From contig JAJDCP010000144.1 of NCBI GenBank assembly GCA_029260765.1, forward strand, positions 1-47,163: a DNA stretch of 47,163 bases, read 5' to 3'. This document shows, piece by piece, positions 31,019 through 38,841 of this stretch. Made by a program: the position numbers and the translations under genes. Each line of letters starts with the position of its first letter. Position 1 is the first letter of the stretch. The notes under the pieces are model-generated. The model was not told where the DNA came from. It saw only the letters and a program-made list of their open reading frames with translations, and ran no database searches. The stretch is from Planctomycetota bacterium. GTDB lineage: Bacteria > Planctomycetota > J058 > JAJDCP01.

Positions 31019-32848
31019 ATGAGTTGGCTCAAGACGCTATTCCAGGGATTCAAGACCAAGAAACTGATGAGCGCCTGCGACAACCTCTGGGAGAGCGCAA
31101 GTCCGGAGGACCAGAAAGGCTTTCTCAGCACCGCAGAGGCCTATGCCGGCGAGTTCTCATCCTTCACTCCTGCTGCGCAGGCGAAGGGTCGCACGGCCAT
31201 GGCACGGCAGAGAGCAACCATCGACCGCAAGCTCGATGCCTCGTTGCATGCTCGCTGGCATGAGCTGCTCGACAAGCTGGGCGTTGCCACCGCCCCCGAG
31301 GCCGCTGCAGAGCCCAAGGAGGACGAGAAGGCGCCCGAGCCCGAGGAAAAACCCCAGCCGGAAGAGGCCACCGGCGCGTCCAAAGAAGCTGCCAAGAAAG
31401 CCCGGCGCGAGAGCGAAAAACAGCGCAAGCTGGCCCGGAAGGAAGCGGAGCAAGAGAAGAAGAAACGCGCCGAGAACAGGCAACGAAAACGCCACTCGCG
31501 CAAACAGTTGCATGACTCCAAGCTCGAAGAGGCGCGGAAGATCGAGCAGCAGAAAGCGGCGGAGAACCGCGAGAAACGTGAGAAGGCCGAAGCCCAGCGT
31601 AAGGCAGAAGAAGAAGTGCGTCGTCAGCGCGAGGAAGAAGAGCGCAAGCGCATCGAAGCAGAAGATCAGCTGCGCGCCGAAGAAAAACGCGCCCGAGACG
31701 AGTTGGTCGCCCAGATCGTAGCTGACGGGCGTGCCCATGCCTTCAAAGTGATGGACTTCAGGCGCCAACAGAAGGAGGCGGCGGAAGAAGCTGCCCAGCG
31801 CAAGGCTGACGAAGCCGCCCAGCAGAAAGCCGCCGAAGCGGCGCTGCTCGAGGCAGATGAGGAAGCCCAGCGCAAGGCTGAGGAGGATGCCCGCGAAGAG
31901 GCCAAACGCAAGGCCCTCGAAGCCGAGGCCAAGCGCAAGGCCCTCGAGGAACAAGCCCGGCGCAAGGCTGAGGAAGGCGCCAAAGCTGCCGCCGAGGCCA
32001 AGGCCGCCGCCGAGGCCAAAGCCCAAGCCGCCGAAGCCAAGGCCGCCGCCGAGGCCAAAGCAGCCGCCGAAGCCAAGGCAGCCGCCGAGGCCAAAGCAGC
32101 CGCCGAAGCCAAGGCAGCCGCCGAGGCCAAAGCAGCCGCCGAGGCCAAAGCCCAAGCCGCCGAAGCCAAGGCCGCCGCCGAAGCCAAGGCCGCCGCCAAA
32201 GCCAAGGCCGCCGCCGAGGCCAAAGCCCAAGCCGCCGAAGCCAAGGCAGCCGCCGAGGCCAAAGCCAAGGCTGTTGCCGAAGCCAAGGCCGCTGCCGAAG
32301 CCCAAGCTCAAGCGAAAGCCGCCGAAGAGGCAAAGCCGAAGCCCGCGACCAGTGGAAAACGAAAGGCGGTCAGCAGCGCGAGGAAAAAGAAGGCTCCGGG
32401 CGCGAGCGGTACCCGCAAAGCCGCCTCGGAGACCAGCGGTACCCGCAAAGCCGCTGCTACCAGCGGCACCCGCAAGGCCGCGTCAGGAGCCAGCGGCACC
32501 CGCAAGGCTGCTGCTACCAGCGGCACCCGCAAGGCCGCGAGCGGCTCCAAAACAGCGGCAGACAGCACCGATGCCTGTGGCTGCGTTGCCGTGCAGGACA
32601 GTTGCAAGTTCTACCTGCGTCCGCGCACCATTCCCCTGCTCGACTTCGCCCAACCCGTCTTCGTCCTCGGAGACTTCAACGGCTGGAAAGAGGGCATGGG
32701 CAACGCGGATTGGCAGCTCAAAAAAGGCAGCGCGGGGAGCTACGAGCTCTCCGTTCCGCGGGACAGCGTCGAGCCCGGAGCCGAGTACAAGTTCCACTAC
32801 GGCAGTGACGGCTGGTTTCCGCCTGGAGCCAATCTGGTGTGCCCCTAG
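31019..32848 (+). CDS. Ala-Glu-Ala-Lys helix protein with a CBM48/AMPK-like glycogen-binding C-terminus
   Basis: The 609-residue protein has an N-terminal helical domain (1-100), then a highly charged region that becomes a long run of A-E-A-K-A-A units (about 320-430), predicted to be one continuous helix or coiled coil. A basic segment with five SGTRKAA units follows (about 460-510), like a histone-H1-type tail. The C-terminal 75 residues read PVFVLGDFNGWKEGMGNADW, ELSVPRDSVEPGAEYKFHYG, GSDGWFPPG, the pattern of the glycogen-binding CBM48/E-set fold (GDFNGW). GGAG lies 9 bases before the ATG. There is no signal peptide. It is divergent from the Ser/Thr kinase. The combination may link an alpha-glucan or a structural surface to DNA or polyanion binding; the function is unknown. 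Confidence 0.82.
   Translation: MSWLKTLFQGFKTKKLMSACDNLWESASPEDQKGFLSTAEAYAGEFSSFTPAAQAKGRTAMARQRATIDRKLDASLHARWHELLDKLGVATAPEAAAEPKEDEKAPEPEEKPQPEEATGASKEAAKKARRESEKQRKLARKEAEQEKKKRAENRQRKRHSRKQLHDSKLEEARKIEQQKAAENREKREKAEAQRKAEEEVRRQREEEERKRIEAEDQLRAEEKRARDELVAQIVADGRAHAFKVMDFRRQQKEAAEEAAQRKADEAAQQKAAEAALLEADEEAQRKAEEDAREEAKRKALEAEAKRKALEEQARRKAEEGAKAAAEAKAAAEAKAQAAEAKAAAEAKAAAEAKAAAEAKAAAEAKAAAEAKAAAEAKAQAAEAKAAAEAKAAAKAKAAAEAKAQAAEAKAAAEAKAKAVAEAKAAAEAQAQAKAAEEAKPKPATSGKRKAVSSARKKKAPGASGTRKAASETSGTRKAAATSGTRKAASGASGTRKAAATSGTRKAASGSKTAADSTDACGCVAVQDSCKFYLRPRTIPLLDFAQPVFVLGDFNGWKEGMGNADWQLKKGSAGSYELSVPRDSVEPGAEYKFHYGSDGWFPPGANLVCP
31979..32335 (+). repeat. 15-bp codon repeat encoding Ala-Glu-Ala-Lys helix
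   Basis: Imperfect tandem units close to GCCGCCGAGGCCAAA or GCCGCCGAAGCCAAG fill this stretch, encoding the AEAKA pattern of the helix protein. The third base of the Glu and Lys codons alternates (GAG/GAA, AAA/AAG) in a non-random order, suggesting duplication of multi-unit blocks. Large shadow frames on the minus strand come from this repeat. Confidence 0.9.
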
Positions 32849-32861
32849 CAGGTGTGTCCCT

Positions 32862-32880
32862 AGCGCCGGAGTTTGGCGCT
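32862..32880 (+). terminator. Possible terminator after the helix protein gene
   Basis: AGCGCC (32862-32867) pairs with GGCGCT (32875-32880) around a seven-base loop, followed by TTTG. It lies 14 bases after the stop codon. The T-tract is short, so this is a weak candidate. Confidence 0.35.
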
Positions 32881-32961
32881 TTGTGCCACGGCGCCCATGC
32901 CGATCGCGCTCGCTCTGGCTCAGAGAAAGACCCTCCCCAGCCCCCTTTTTGGGCCCGTAAC

Positions 32962-32989
32962 TTGCGCCCGCAACGCGGTGGGCTATAAT
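32962..32989 (+). promoter_or_regulatory. Sigma-70-type promoter for rpsO-pnp
   Basis: A perfect TATAAT lies at 32984-32989 and TTGCGC at 32962-32967, with a 16-base spacer. The start would be near 32996, giving a leader of about 77 bases before rpsO. No other strong promoter was seen in the window. This site fits the high expression expected of rpsO. Confidence 0.75.
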
Positions 32990-33072
32990 CGTCCCCTCAA
33001 ATTCAGTGCCTGAGTTGCAACGCCCGGGGGTTGCTCCAGGCCCCATTGCATGACCCCGAGGGAGTGGCCGTG

Positions 33073-33339
33073 ATGATTACCATTGAACGCAAGACCGAGT
33101 TGATCGAAGAGTACAAGACTCACGAGGGCGACACGGGCTCCTGCGAAGTCCAGATCGCCTTGCTGACCGAACGCATCAAGAACATCACTGGGCACCTGAA
33201 GACCCACAAGAAGGACCACACTTCACGGCGTGGCCTGTTGATGCTGGTCCACCGTCGCTCGACCCTGCTGCGCTACCTGAAACGAGGCGTGCCCCAACGC
33301 TATGTTTCCATCGTCAAGAGACTTGGACTGCGCAAGTAG
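33073..33339 (+). CDS. rpsO: 30S ribosomal protein S15
   Basis: S15 binds the central domain of 16S rRNA early in small-subunit assembly. The 88-residue protein has the family's core: EYKTHEGDTGSCEVQIALLT, ERIKNITGHLKTHKKDH, SRRGLLMLVHRRSTLLRYLK and the end KRLGLRK. The start at 33073 (MITIERKTELIEEY) is chosen because GAGGGAG sits about 10 bases upstream and because the family begins here; an in-frame ATG at 33031 would add 14 unrelated residues. It is followed by pnp, as in many bacteria, with a hairpin between. Confidence 0.97.
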   Translation: MITIERKTELIEEYKTHEGDTGSCEVQIALLTERIKNITGHLKTHKKDHTSRRGLLMLVHRRSTLLRYLKRGVPQRYVSIVKRLGLRK

Positions 33340-33353
33340 GCCTGCGTTCCCCG

Positions 33354-33379
33354 AGGAGCCGACCATTGAGTCGGCTCCT
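33354..33379 (+). promoter_or_regulatory. 10-bp hairpin in the rpsO-pnp leader
   Basis: AGGAGCCGAC (33354-33363) pairs perfectly with GTCGGCTCCT (33370-33379) around CATTGA. There is no T-tract, so it is not a normal terminator. It ends 12 bases before the pnp Shine-Dalgarno. In E. coli a hairpin at this place is cut by RNase III and lets PNPase control its own mRNA; the position here suggests the same type of control, not proven. Confidence 0.65.
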
Positions 33380-33403
33380 GTGACATCACTCAAGGAGATA
33401 CCA

Positions 33404-35506
33404 TTGTCACTCAAGCCCGTAACCGCCTCCGTAGATATCGGTGGCAAAACCCTCAGCTTTGAAAGCGGCGAGATGGCTCGCCAAGCCCACGGGTCCGTTG
33501 TCGCCCGCCTTGGCGACACGGTCGTGTTCTCGGCAGTCTGCTACGGCCGGAACAAGAACCTGGGCTTCTTTCCGCTGACCGTCGACTACCGGGAGATGCG
33601 CTACGCTGCCGGCAAGTTCCCCGGCGGATTCTTCAAGCGCGAAGGACGTCCCACGACCAAAGAGATTCTGTCCTGCCGCTTGATCGACCGTCCGATCCGT
33701 CCGCAGTTCCCGAAGGGCTTCATGCGTGAGGTGGCTGTCTCGGCCCGCGTGCTCTCTGCCGACATGCAGAACGATCCCGATGTGGTGGCGATGAACGCCG
33801 CCATGCTGGCGACGGCGGCATCAGGCCTGCCGTTTGCCAATCTGCTTGGCGCGGTGCGCGTTGGCCTGGTTGACGGCGAGCTGGTCGCCTTCCCGACGAT
33901 TCAGCAGACCGAAGAGTCCGATCTCGATCTGGTGATCGCCGCATCCGCGGACGCGATCTGCATGGTCGAGGCCGGCGCAGCAGAGATCGGAGAAGACCAA
34001 CTGCTCGAGGCCATCGACTTTGGCCATGCCGTGATCAAGAAGATCATCAGCGCCCAGAAGCGCATGTTGAAGAAGATCGCGCGCCCGACCATCGCCTTCG
34101 AACCGCAGGAGCTCGATAAGAAGCTGCTCGCGAAGTGGAAGCGCAAATACAGCAAGGCTCTGACGACCGCGCACTTCACCAAAGAGAAGCACACGCGCAA
34201 GGAAGCGCTGAAGGCCGTCTACGAGCGCGTCTGCAAAGAACAGAAGGTCGGCGAGGATGGCGGTCCGGACAGCTCGACAGCCGCCGACATCTTCGAAGCG
34301 CTAAAGACCGGTGTGGTGCGCGAACAGATCCTCAAGAACGAGAAGCGTGCCGACGGCCGTGGTCTGGAGGACATCCGGGCGATCGAGTGCAAAGCCAACC
34401 TGCTGCCGAGGACGCATGGCTCTGCCCTGTTCACGCGCGGTGAGACCCAGGCCTTGATCGTGCTGACGCTCGGCAACCGGCGCGACGAGCAGAAGGTCGA
34501 CGGCCTGCTCGAAGAACCGATCTTCAAGAAGTTCATACTGCACTACAACTTCCCCGCTTACTGCGTCGGTGAGGCCTGGCCGAACCGGGGCCCGAAACGC
34601 CGCGAAATCGGTCATGGCGCGCTGGCTGAGCGTGCAGTAGCCGCGATCCTACCCAGCAGCGAGCAGTTCCCCTATACGATGCGTCTGGTGTCCGAGATCA
34701 TGGAATCGAACGGTTCTTCATCGATGGCCACTGTCTGCGGCGGAACCCTGGCACTGATGGACGCAGGCGTGCCCATCCGTCGCCCGGTCGCCGGCATCGC
34801 CATGGGTCTGGTGACCGACGGCAAGAAGTTCAAGGTGCTGTCGGATATCCTCGGACTCGAAGACCACTGCGGCGATATGGACTTCAAAGTGGCAGGCTCG
34901 GGTAAAGGCGTGACCGCCCTGCAGATGGACATCAAGGTCAAGGGAATCCCCCGCGACGTGATGGCCCAGGCACTGCAACAGGCTCGTGAAGGGCGCATCC
35001 ACATCCTTCGCAAGATGCTGGCTGCCATCGGCCGGCCACGCAAGACCCTGTCAGAGTTTGCGCCCCGCCTCGAGGCTGTGCCCATTCCTCTCGACCGTAT
35101 CGGGACATTGATTGGCCCTGGCGGCAAGACGATCCGCAAGCTGCAAGAAGAGAACAGTGTCAGCATCGACATCGACGATGCCAAAGGCAGGGTGCTCATC
35201 TTCGGCAAATCCGACTCGAACTTCGATGAAGCGGTCCAGCAGGTACGCATGCTGACCGAAGATGTGGAAGTCGGGGCGGTGTATACCGGCAAGGTCACCT
35301 CCCTGAAGGACTTTGGTGTGTTCGTCGAGCTGGTTCCGGGTCAGGAAGGCCTGGTGCATGTCTCTGAGTTGTCTGACGGCTACGTCGAACGTGTCGACCA
35401 GTTCGTCAAACTGGGCGAGAAGATCAAGGTCAAGGTGATCGACGTCGACCCGCTCGGCCGCATCAAGCTCAGTGCGCGCAGAGCCCTCGAGTCCGCGGGC
35501 ACCTGA
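33404..35506 (+). CDS. pnp: Polyribonucleotide nucleotidyltransferase (PNPase)
   Basis: PNPase degrades RNA from the 3' end with phosphate. The 700-residue protein contains all parts in order: first RNase PH domain (about 10-140, VARLGDTVVFSAVC), the helical linker, second RNase PH domain (about 310-540, DGRGLEDIRAIECKANLL), KH domain (about 560-615, LDRIGTLIGPGGKTIRKLQE) and S1 domain (about 625-695, GKVTSLKDFGVFVELVPGQE). The TTG start at 33404 is preferred because AAGGAG lies 6 bases upstream and the protein then begins LSLKPVTASVDIGGKTLS; an ATG at 33302 would lie inside rpsO. A hairpin in the leader suggests autoregulation. Confidence 0.97.
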   Translation: MSLKPVTASVDIGGKTLSFESGEMARQAHGSVVARLGDTVVFSAVCYGRNKNLGFFPLTVDYREMRYAAGKFPGGFFKREGRPTTKEILSCRLIDRPIRPQFPKGFMREVAVSARVLSADMQNDPDVVAMNAAMLATAASGLPFANLLGAVRVGLVDGELVAFPTIQQTEESDLDLVIAASADAICMVEAGAAEIGEDQLLEAIDFGHAVIKKIISAQKRMLKKIARPTIAFEPQELDKKLLAKWKRKYSKALTTAHFTKEKHTRKEALKAVYERVCKEQKVGEDGGPDSSTAADIFEALKTGVVREQILKNEKRADGRGLEDIRAIECKANLLPRTHGSALFTRGETQALIVLTLGNRRDEQKVDGLLEEPIFKKFILHYNFPAYCVGEAWPNRGPKRREIGHGALAERAVAAILPSSEQFPYTMRLVSEIMESNGSSSMATVCGGTLALMDAGVPIRRPVAGIAMGLVTDGKKFKVLSDILGLEDHCGDMDFKVAGSGKGVTALQMDIKVKGIPRDVMAQALQQAREGRIHILRKMLAAIGRPRKTLSEFAPRLEAVPIPLDRIGTLIGPGGKTIRKLQEENSVSIDIDDAKGRVLIFGKSDSNFDEAVQQVRMLTEDVEVGAVYTGKVTSLKDFGVFVELVPGQEGLVHVSELSDGYVERVDQFVKLGEKIKVKVIDVDPLGRIKLSARRALESAGT

Positions 35507-35660
35507 TTTGCGGCGCAATTGCGGTTGCCCCCGCTGTCTGTCCACGTGCGTCAGAAATGGCGCAGATTTGACGGTCTCGGCATGAACGCCGTGGGAGAGG
35601 TAGCGAGTGACACCGCCTGGAGTCACAGACCCGACCCCGACATGACGATTCCGTGACCAT

Positions 35661-35689
35661 GGACTCGGATTTGCGTGCAGGTCGAGTCC
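35661..35689 (+). promoter_or_regulatory. Inverted repeat upstream of the Skp-like gene
   Basis: GGACTCG (35661-35667) pairs with CGAGTCC (35683-35689), loop 15 bases, ending 37 bases before the ATG at 35727. It may be an operator or an mRNA hairpin. No promoter boxes were found with it, so the meaning is open. Confidence 0.4.
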
Positions 35690-35726
35690 ACTAAGCCGAT
35701 GTTGAGCAACAGATGGGGGAAGGGCC

Positions 35727-36122
35727 ATGTCTGCTTCTTGCGCAGCAAGTTCCGTATTCCTGTGCTTCGTGCTCGTGTTGGGGATCCCCGCTGCGCCGGC
35801 GCTGGCCCAGGAGGCCGAGGTCACGCTGGACGAGTCACTCGTCTACTATGGCGACCCCCTGAATTTCAAGAATCCGGCAACCCTGGACATTGAGCTCGTG
35901 TTCAATGAGATTGCCGAGTACCGTCAGATAATTGACGAAGACATCAACACCCAGGACGCTCGCTACTGGATCCTGATTGACCGAGCGAACGCGAAATTCC
36001 AGGATCGCCTGGAAGTCGTGGCGGCCGAAGAAGGCTACGATCTGATCTGCGGCGCGATCGAGTACAACGACGCCCGCGAGATTCCTGACATCACCGAGCT
36101 GGTCAACGAGAATCTGGACTGA
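35727..36122 (+). CDS. Short Skp/OmpH-like periplasmic protein
   Basis: The 131-residue protein has a clear signal peptide (VFLCFVLVLGIPAAPALA, cleavage likely after Ala27). The mature part has an acidic helical segment (LVFNEIAEYRQIIDEDINTQ) and an end, VVAAEEGYDLICGAIEYN followed by PDITELVNENL, that resembles the Skp/OmpH C-terminus (helix, then GYDLV, then DIT). Real Skp proteins are about 160-170 residues with longer coiled coils, so this is a shortened relative. A role as periplasmic chaperone for outer-membrane proteins would suit the secretin gene 56 bases downstream, but this is inference. A G-rich Shine-Dalgarno lies before the ATG. Confidence 0.7.
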   Translation: MSASCAASSVFLCFVLVLGIPAAPALAQEAEVTLDESLVYYGDPLNFKNPATLDIELVFNEIAEYRQIIDEDINTQDARYWILIDRANAKFQDRLEVVAAEEGYDLICGAIEYNDAREIPDITELVNENLD

Positions 36123-36178
36123 AACAGGCGCAGCTGCGAGCCGGAGAGCCTCCCGCTCAGCGGCAGGGGGCCAGGAAT

Positions 36179-37432
36179 GTGACCAGGATCATCCCATCCC
36201 CAACAGCTGCCGCGCTCGCGGTGCTGGCAACCATCGTGCTGCTGGTCAGTGGTTGCAGCCTGACCGACGACTCCAGCCTCGATGCCTGGGACCCGTTTCG
36301 CCAGAACCCCAGCCTCATCCAGGTGCGGACGGACTCTACGGGCCAGACCACCAGCCCCTCGCGACGCTACGAAGAAGAGCTGGTCCTCGAAACGGCTGGC
36401 AAGTTTGCCGGTAAGGTCACACGCTTCTACCGACTACGCCACATCGAAGGACAGGTACTCGAGGCCGCGCTGAAGCAATGGGTCGAAGACGGCCGGATCA
36501 TCAACTATCCGCAGCTGAACATGCTGATCATCACGGCCGACACGGAAGTGATGACCCACCTCGACAAGGTGATCGAGCGGCTCGATTCGGTGCCTCCCCA
36601 GGTCTTCATCGAGGCGCGCATCGTCGAGATCCGCAAAGCCAGTGGCTTCGAGTTTGGCTTCGAGCTTCGAGTGGACCGCACGACTGCCAGCAACTCGCCT
36701 TTGCGGCGCTTCAATGGTGTGTTCCCCGCCCAGTCCTTCCTCGACTCGCTGCTGAACAACCGGACTCCCAACCCCTCTCCGTTCGCTTTTGTCGGCTCGA
36801 CCTTCGAATTCGCAGCGGTCGGCAACAACGTGCGCGAGCTCGGCGACTTCGACTACATCATCCAGGCCCTGCAATCGCAGGGCTACGCCAAGATCCTCTC
36901 CGCCCCGACCATCGCCGTGTACGCCGGAGAAAGGGCCGAGCTCAAAGCCGTCACCCAGATTCCCATCGAGGTGACGAACATCAACAACAACAACACGACC
37001 ATCACCGTGCGCTTCGAGGAAGTCGGCGTCACTCTGGTGGTGCAGCCCAAGGTGATCGGCACCGACGGAATCCTGCTGCACATCGAGCCGGGAGTGTCCT
37101 CGGTCACCTCCTTCCAGGAGTCGACCAGCAGCGGTATCGCCGTCCCGGTGATCTCGACCCGCAACGCCAAGACCAGCGTCGAAGTGGCCGACGGCGAGAT
37201 CCTCAACATCGGTGGCTTGTTCGAACATCGCGTCCTCGAACAGAACCGCGGTTTTCCGATCTTGTCGTCGATTCCGCTGATTGGTGAATTTTTCCAGAGC
37301 CGCAAGAACGAGAACTCCGAAACCCAGATCTATTTCATCCTCAAAGCAACCATCCTCGGGAATCCCTCGCGCACCGGCCGGCGCCTGTTTGACCCGCGTA
37401 CCCTTCCGACGCCTCCGGGCAGCGGCGAGTAG
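36179..37432 (+). CDS. Secretin (GspD/PilQ-family) lipoprotein
   Basis: The 417-residue protein has a lipobox ending VSGC with the lipidated Cys at 26. It contains an N-terminal module (HIEGQVLEAALKQWVEDG, then VFIEARIVEIRKASGFEFGF) and the secretin pore domain in its C-terminal half (FDYIIQALQSQGYAKILSAP, then AEITQ-type strands VTQIPIEVTN, FEEVGVTLVVQPKV, ILNIGGLFEHRVLE, GFPILSSIPLIGEFF). The last motif, with the paired Ile-Pro-Leu-Ile-Gly, is the family's hallmark. It would form a multimeric outer-membrane channel. The GTG start at 36179 fixes the signal peptide. It has only one N-domain, so it is a short secretin. No other type II or type IV pilus genes adjoin it. Confidence 0.9.
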   Translation: MTRIIPSPTAAALAVLATIVLLVSGCSLTDDSSLDAWDPFRQNPSLIQVRTDSTGQTTSPSRRYEEELVLETAGKFAGKVTRFYRLRHIEGQVLEAALKQWVEDGRIINYPQLNMLIITADTEVMTHLDKVIERLDSVPPQVFIEARIVEIRKASGFEFGFELRVDRTTASNSPLRRFNGVFPAQSFLDSLLNNRTPNPSPFAFVGSTFEFAAVGNNVRELGDFDYIIQALQSQGYAKILSAPTIAVYAGERAELKAVTQIPIEVTNINNNNTTITVRFEEVGVTLVVQPKVIGTDGILLHIEPGVSSVTSFQESTSSGIAVPVISTRNAKTSVEVADGEILNIGGLFEHRVLEQNRGFPILSSIPLIGEFFQSRKNENSETQIYFILKATILGNPSRTGRRLFDPRTLPTPPGSGE

Positions 37433-37507
37433 GCAAGGGACGCGCGGCGGTGTATCCTGACAGGTGCAGCGGCCCCGCGCGCCGCACACTGCCACATATG
37501 GTGGGCC

Positions 37508-37996
37508 ATGCCGCACGAGACGTCTGTGTTGTTCGTCTGCTTGGGGAACATCTGCCGGTCCCCCCTGGCGGAGGGCATCTTCCGTAGCCTCGTCGAGGCG
37601 CTCGGCATGCCTGCAGTTTTCACCGTCGACTCGGCGGGAACATCGCGCTACCACATCGGCAACCCGCCGCATCCGCAGACCCAGGAGCACGCCAGGAAGA
37701 CGCTGGGCCTTGATATCAGCTCCCTGAAGGCTCGCCAGGTCCGGTCTGAAGACTTCAACGCCTTCGACTATGTGGTCGCGATGGACCGCGAGAACCTCGA
37801 AGACCTGCGCAGCCTCCCCGAGTCCCACAGCTGCAAGAACCTCGCGCTGCTCTCCTCGTACGCGCGCACACCGGTCCCTGCCGACGTCCCCGATCCCTAT
37901 TTTGGTGGAGACGATGGCTTCGGCATTACCCAGCGCATCGTCGAGCAGGGCTGCCGTGGCTTGCTGCAGACGATCCAGGAGACCTGGTCGCAATGA
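37508..37996 (+). CDS. Low-molecular-weight protein tyrosine phosphatase family
   Basis: The 162-residue protein carries the active-site loop VLFVCLGNICRSPLAEG (Cys-x5-Arg-Ser) at the N-terminus and the general acid region with DPYFGGDDGF near residue 130. It would dephosphorylate phosphotyrosine or low-molecular phosphoesters in the cytosol. Its ATGA overlap with the fructosamine-kinase-family gene is telling: LMW phosphatases paired with such kinases in bacteria have been linked to removing the sugar phosphate formed when ribose 5-phosphate glycates proteins (protein-ribulosamine-5-phosphatase). The link is from family knowledge. It is the first gene of a four-gene operon. Confidence 0.9.
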   Translation: MPHETSVLFVCLGNICRSPLAEGIFRSLVEALGMPAVFTVDSAGTSRYHIGNPPHPQTQEHARKTLGLDISSLKARQVRSEDFNAFDYVVAMDRENLEDLRSLPESHSCKNLALLSSYARTPVPADVPDPYFGGDDGFGITQRIVEQGCRGLLQTIQETWSQ

Positions 37997-38838
37997 ACCT
38001 GCAAGATCTACTCAGCGAGAAACTGGGCATCCGTATCATCTCGATGACGACCATGCCGGGCGACAATATCGGCACCTCCTACCGCGTCCGGCGGCAAGAC
38101 AAGAGCAAGATCTTCGTCAAGACCTACCCCGAGCATCTGCGCGGAATGATCGAGCCGGAAGTTGAAGGCTTGCAAGCGCTCGCAGACACCGGAGCCGTGC
38201 GCGTGCCCAAGATTCTCGGCCACTGCGAAGACTTCCTGGCTCTCGAGTGGATCGACAACCACGACCCGAGCAAGCTCTCGCTCGAACGGCTCGGACACGC
38301 GATGGGAGCCCTGCACAAGAACAGCAGCACACTCTTCGGCTTCAGCACCGACAACTACCTCGGCGGCACGCCCCAACCGAATGACTGGGAAGGCAATGGA
38401 GCCACCTTCTACCGGGTCAAACGCTTCGGACACATGCTCAAGCTGCTGCGCCGGAGTGGCAAGCTCGACGCAGAGCAAGGGCCCCTCGACCGCCTGGTGG
38501 CACGCCTCGACGAGTTCCTGCCCAACGAGACCCCCTCGCTGATTCATGGCGATTTTTGGGCGGGCAACGTTCTGATCGGCCCTGATGAGCAACCCTACCT
38601 GGTCGATCCGGCGACCTACTACGGCTACCGCGAGGCCGACCTGGCTATGAGCCAGCTGTTCGGCGGTTTCGACAAAGTGTTCTACTCTGCCTACCACGAG
38701 GCCTATCCGATCGACACCGAGGGCTACAAGGTCCGCAAGGAGCTGTTCGACCTGTACCACCTGCTCAATCATGCCTCGGTCTTCGGAGGGGGTTACCTGC
38801 AGCGGGCAATCGAGGCTGCCCGCGGCCTCGTGGGCTGA
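37993..38838 (+). CDS. Fructosamine/ketosamine-3-kinase family protein
   Basis: The 281-residue protein has the aminoglycoside-kinase-like motifs of the ketosamine-3-kinase family: FVKTYPEH (nucleotide-binding lysine, residue ~35), SLIHGDFWAGNVLIG (catalytic Asp in HGD-W-GN, residue ~185) and LVDPATYYGYREADLAMSQLF, typical of the family. It would phosphorylate ketosamines on glycated proteins; bacterial members prefer ribulosamines or erythrulosamines, and the phosphate destabilises the adduct. It overlaps the LMW phosphatase gene by 4 bases and precedes the BrkB-like gene by 3 bases. A lone general kinase function cannot be excluded. Confidence 0.9.
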   Translation: MNLQDLLSEKLGIRIISMTTMPGDNIGTSYRVRRQDKSKIFVKTYPEHLRGMIEPEVEGLQALADTGAVRVPKILGHCEDFLALEWIDNHDPSKLSLERLGHAMGALHKNSSTLFGFSTDNYLGGTPQPNDWEGNGATFYRVKRFGHMLKLLRRSGKLDAEQGPLDRLVARLDEFLPNETPSLIHGDFWAGNVLIGPDEQPYLVDPATYYGYREADLAMSQLFGGFDKVFYSAYHEAYPIDTEGYKVRKELFDLYHLLNHASVFGGGYLQRAIEAARGLVG

Positions 38839-38841
38839 TCC

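Noticed and set aside
31157..32311. 384-residue Gly/Leu-rich minus-strand frame in the AEAKA repeat
   Set aside because: Product of the 15-bp repeat read backwards; the plus strand has a ribosome site and a C-terminal domain.
33302..33403. ATG start for pnp at 33302
   Set aside because: It lies inside rpsO and would add 34 residues unlike PNPase; TTG at 33404 has AAGGAG at the right distance.
36434..37993. 519-residue minus-strand frame opposite the secretin and LMW phosphatase
   Set aside because: It crosses two real genes with clear motifs and has no recognised domain itself.
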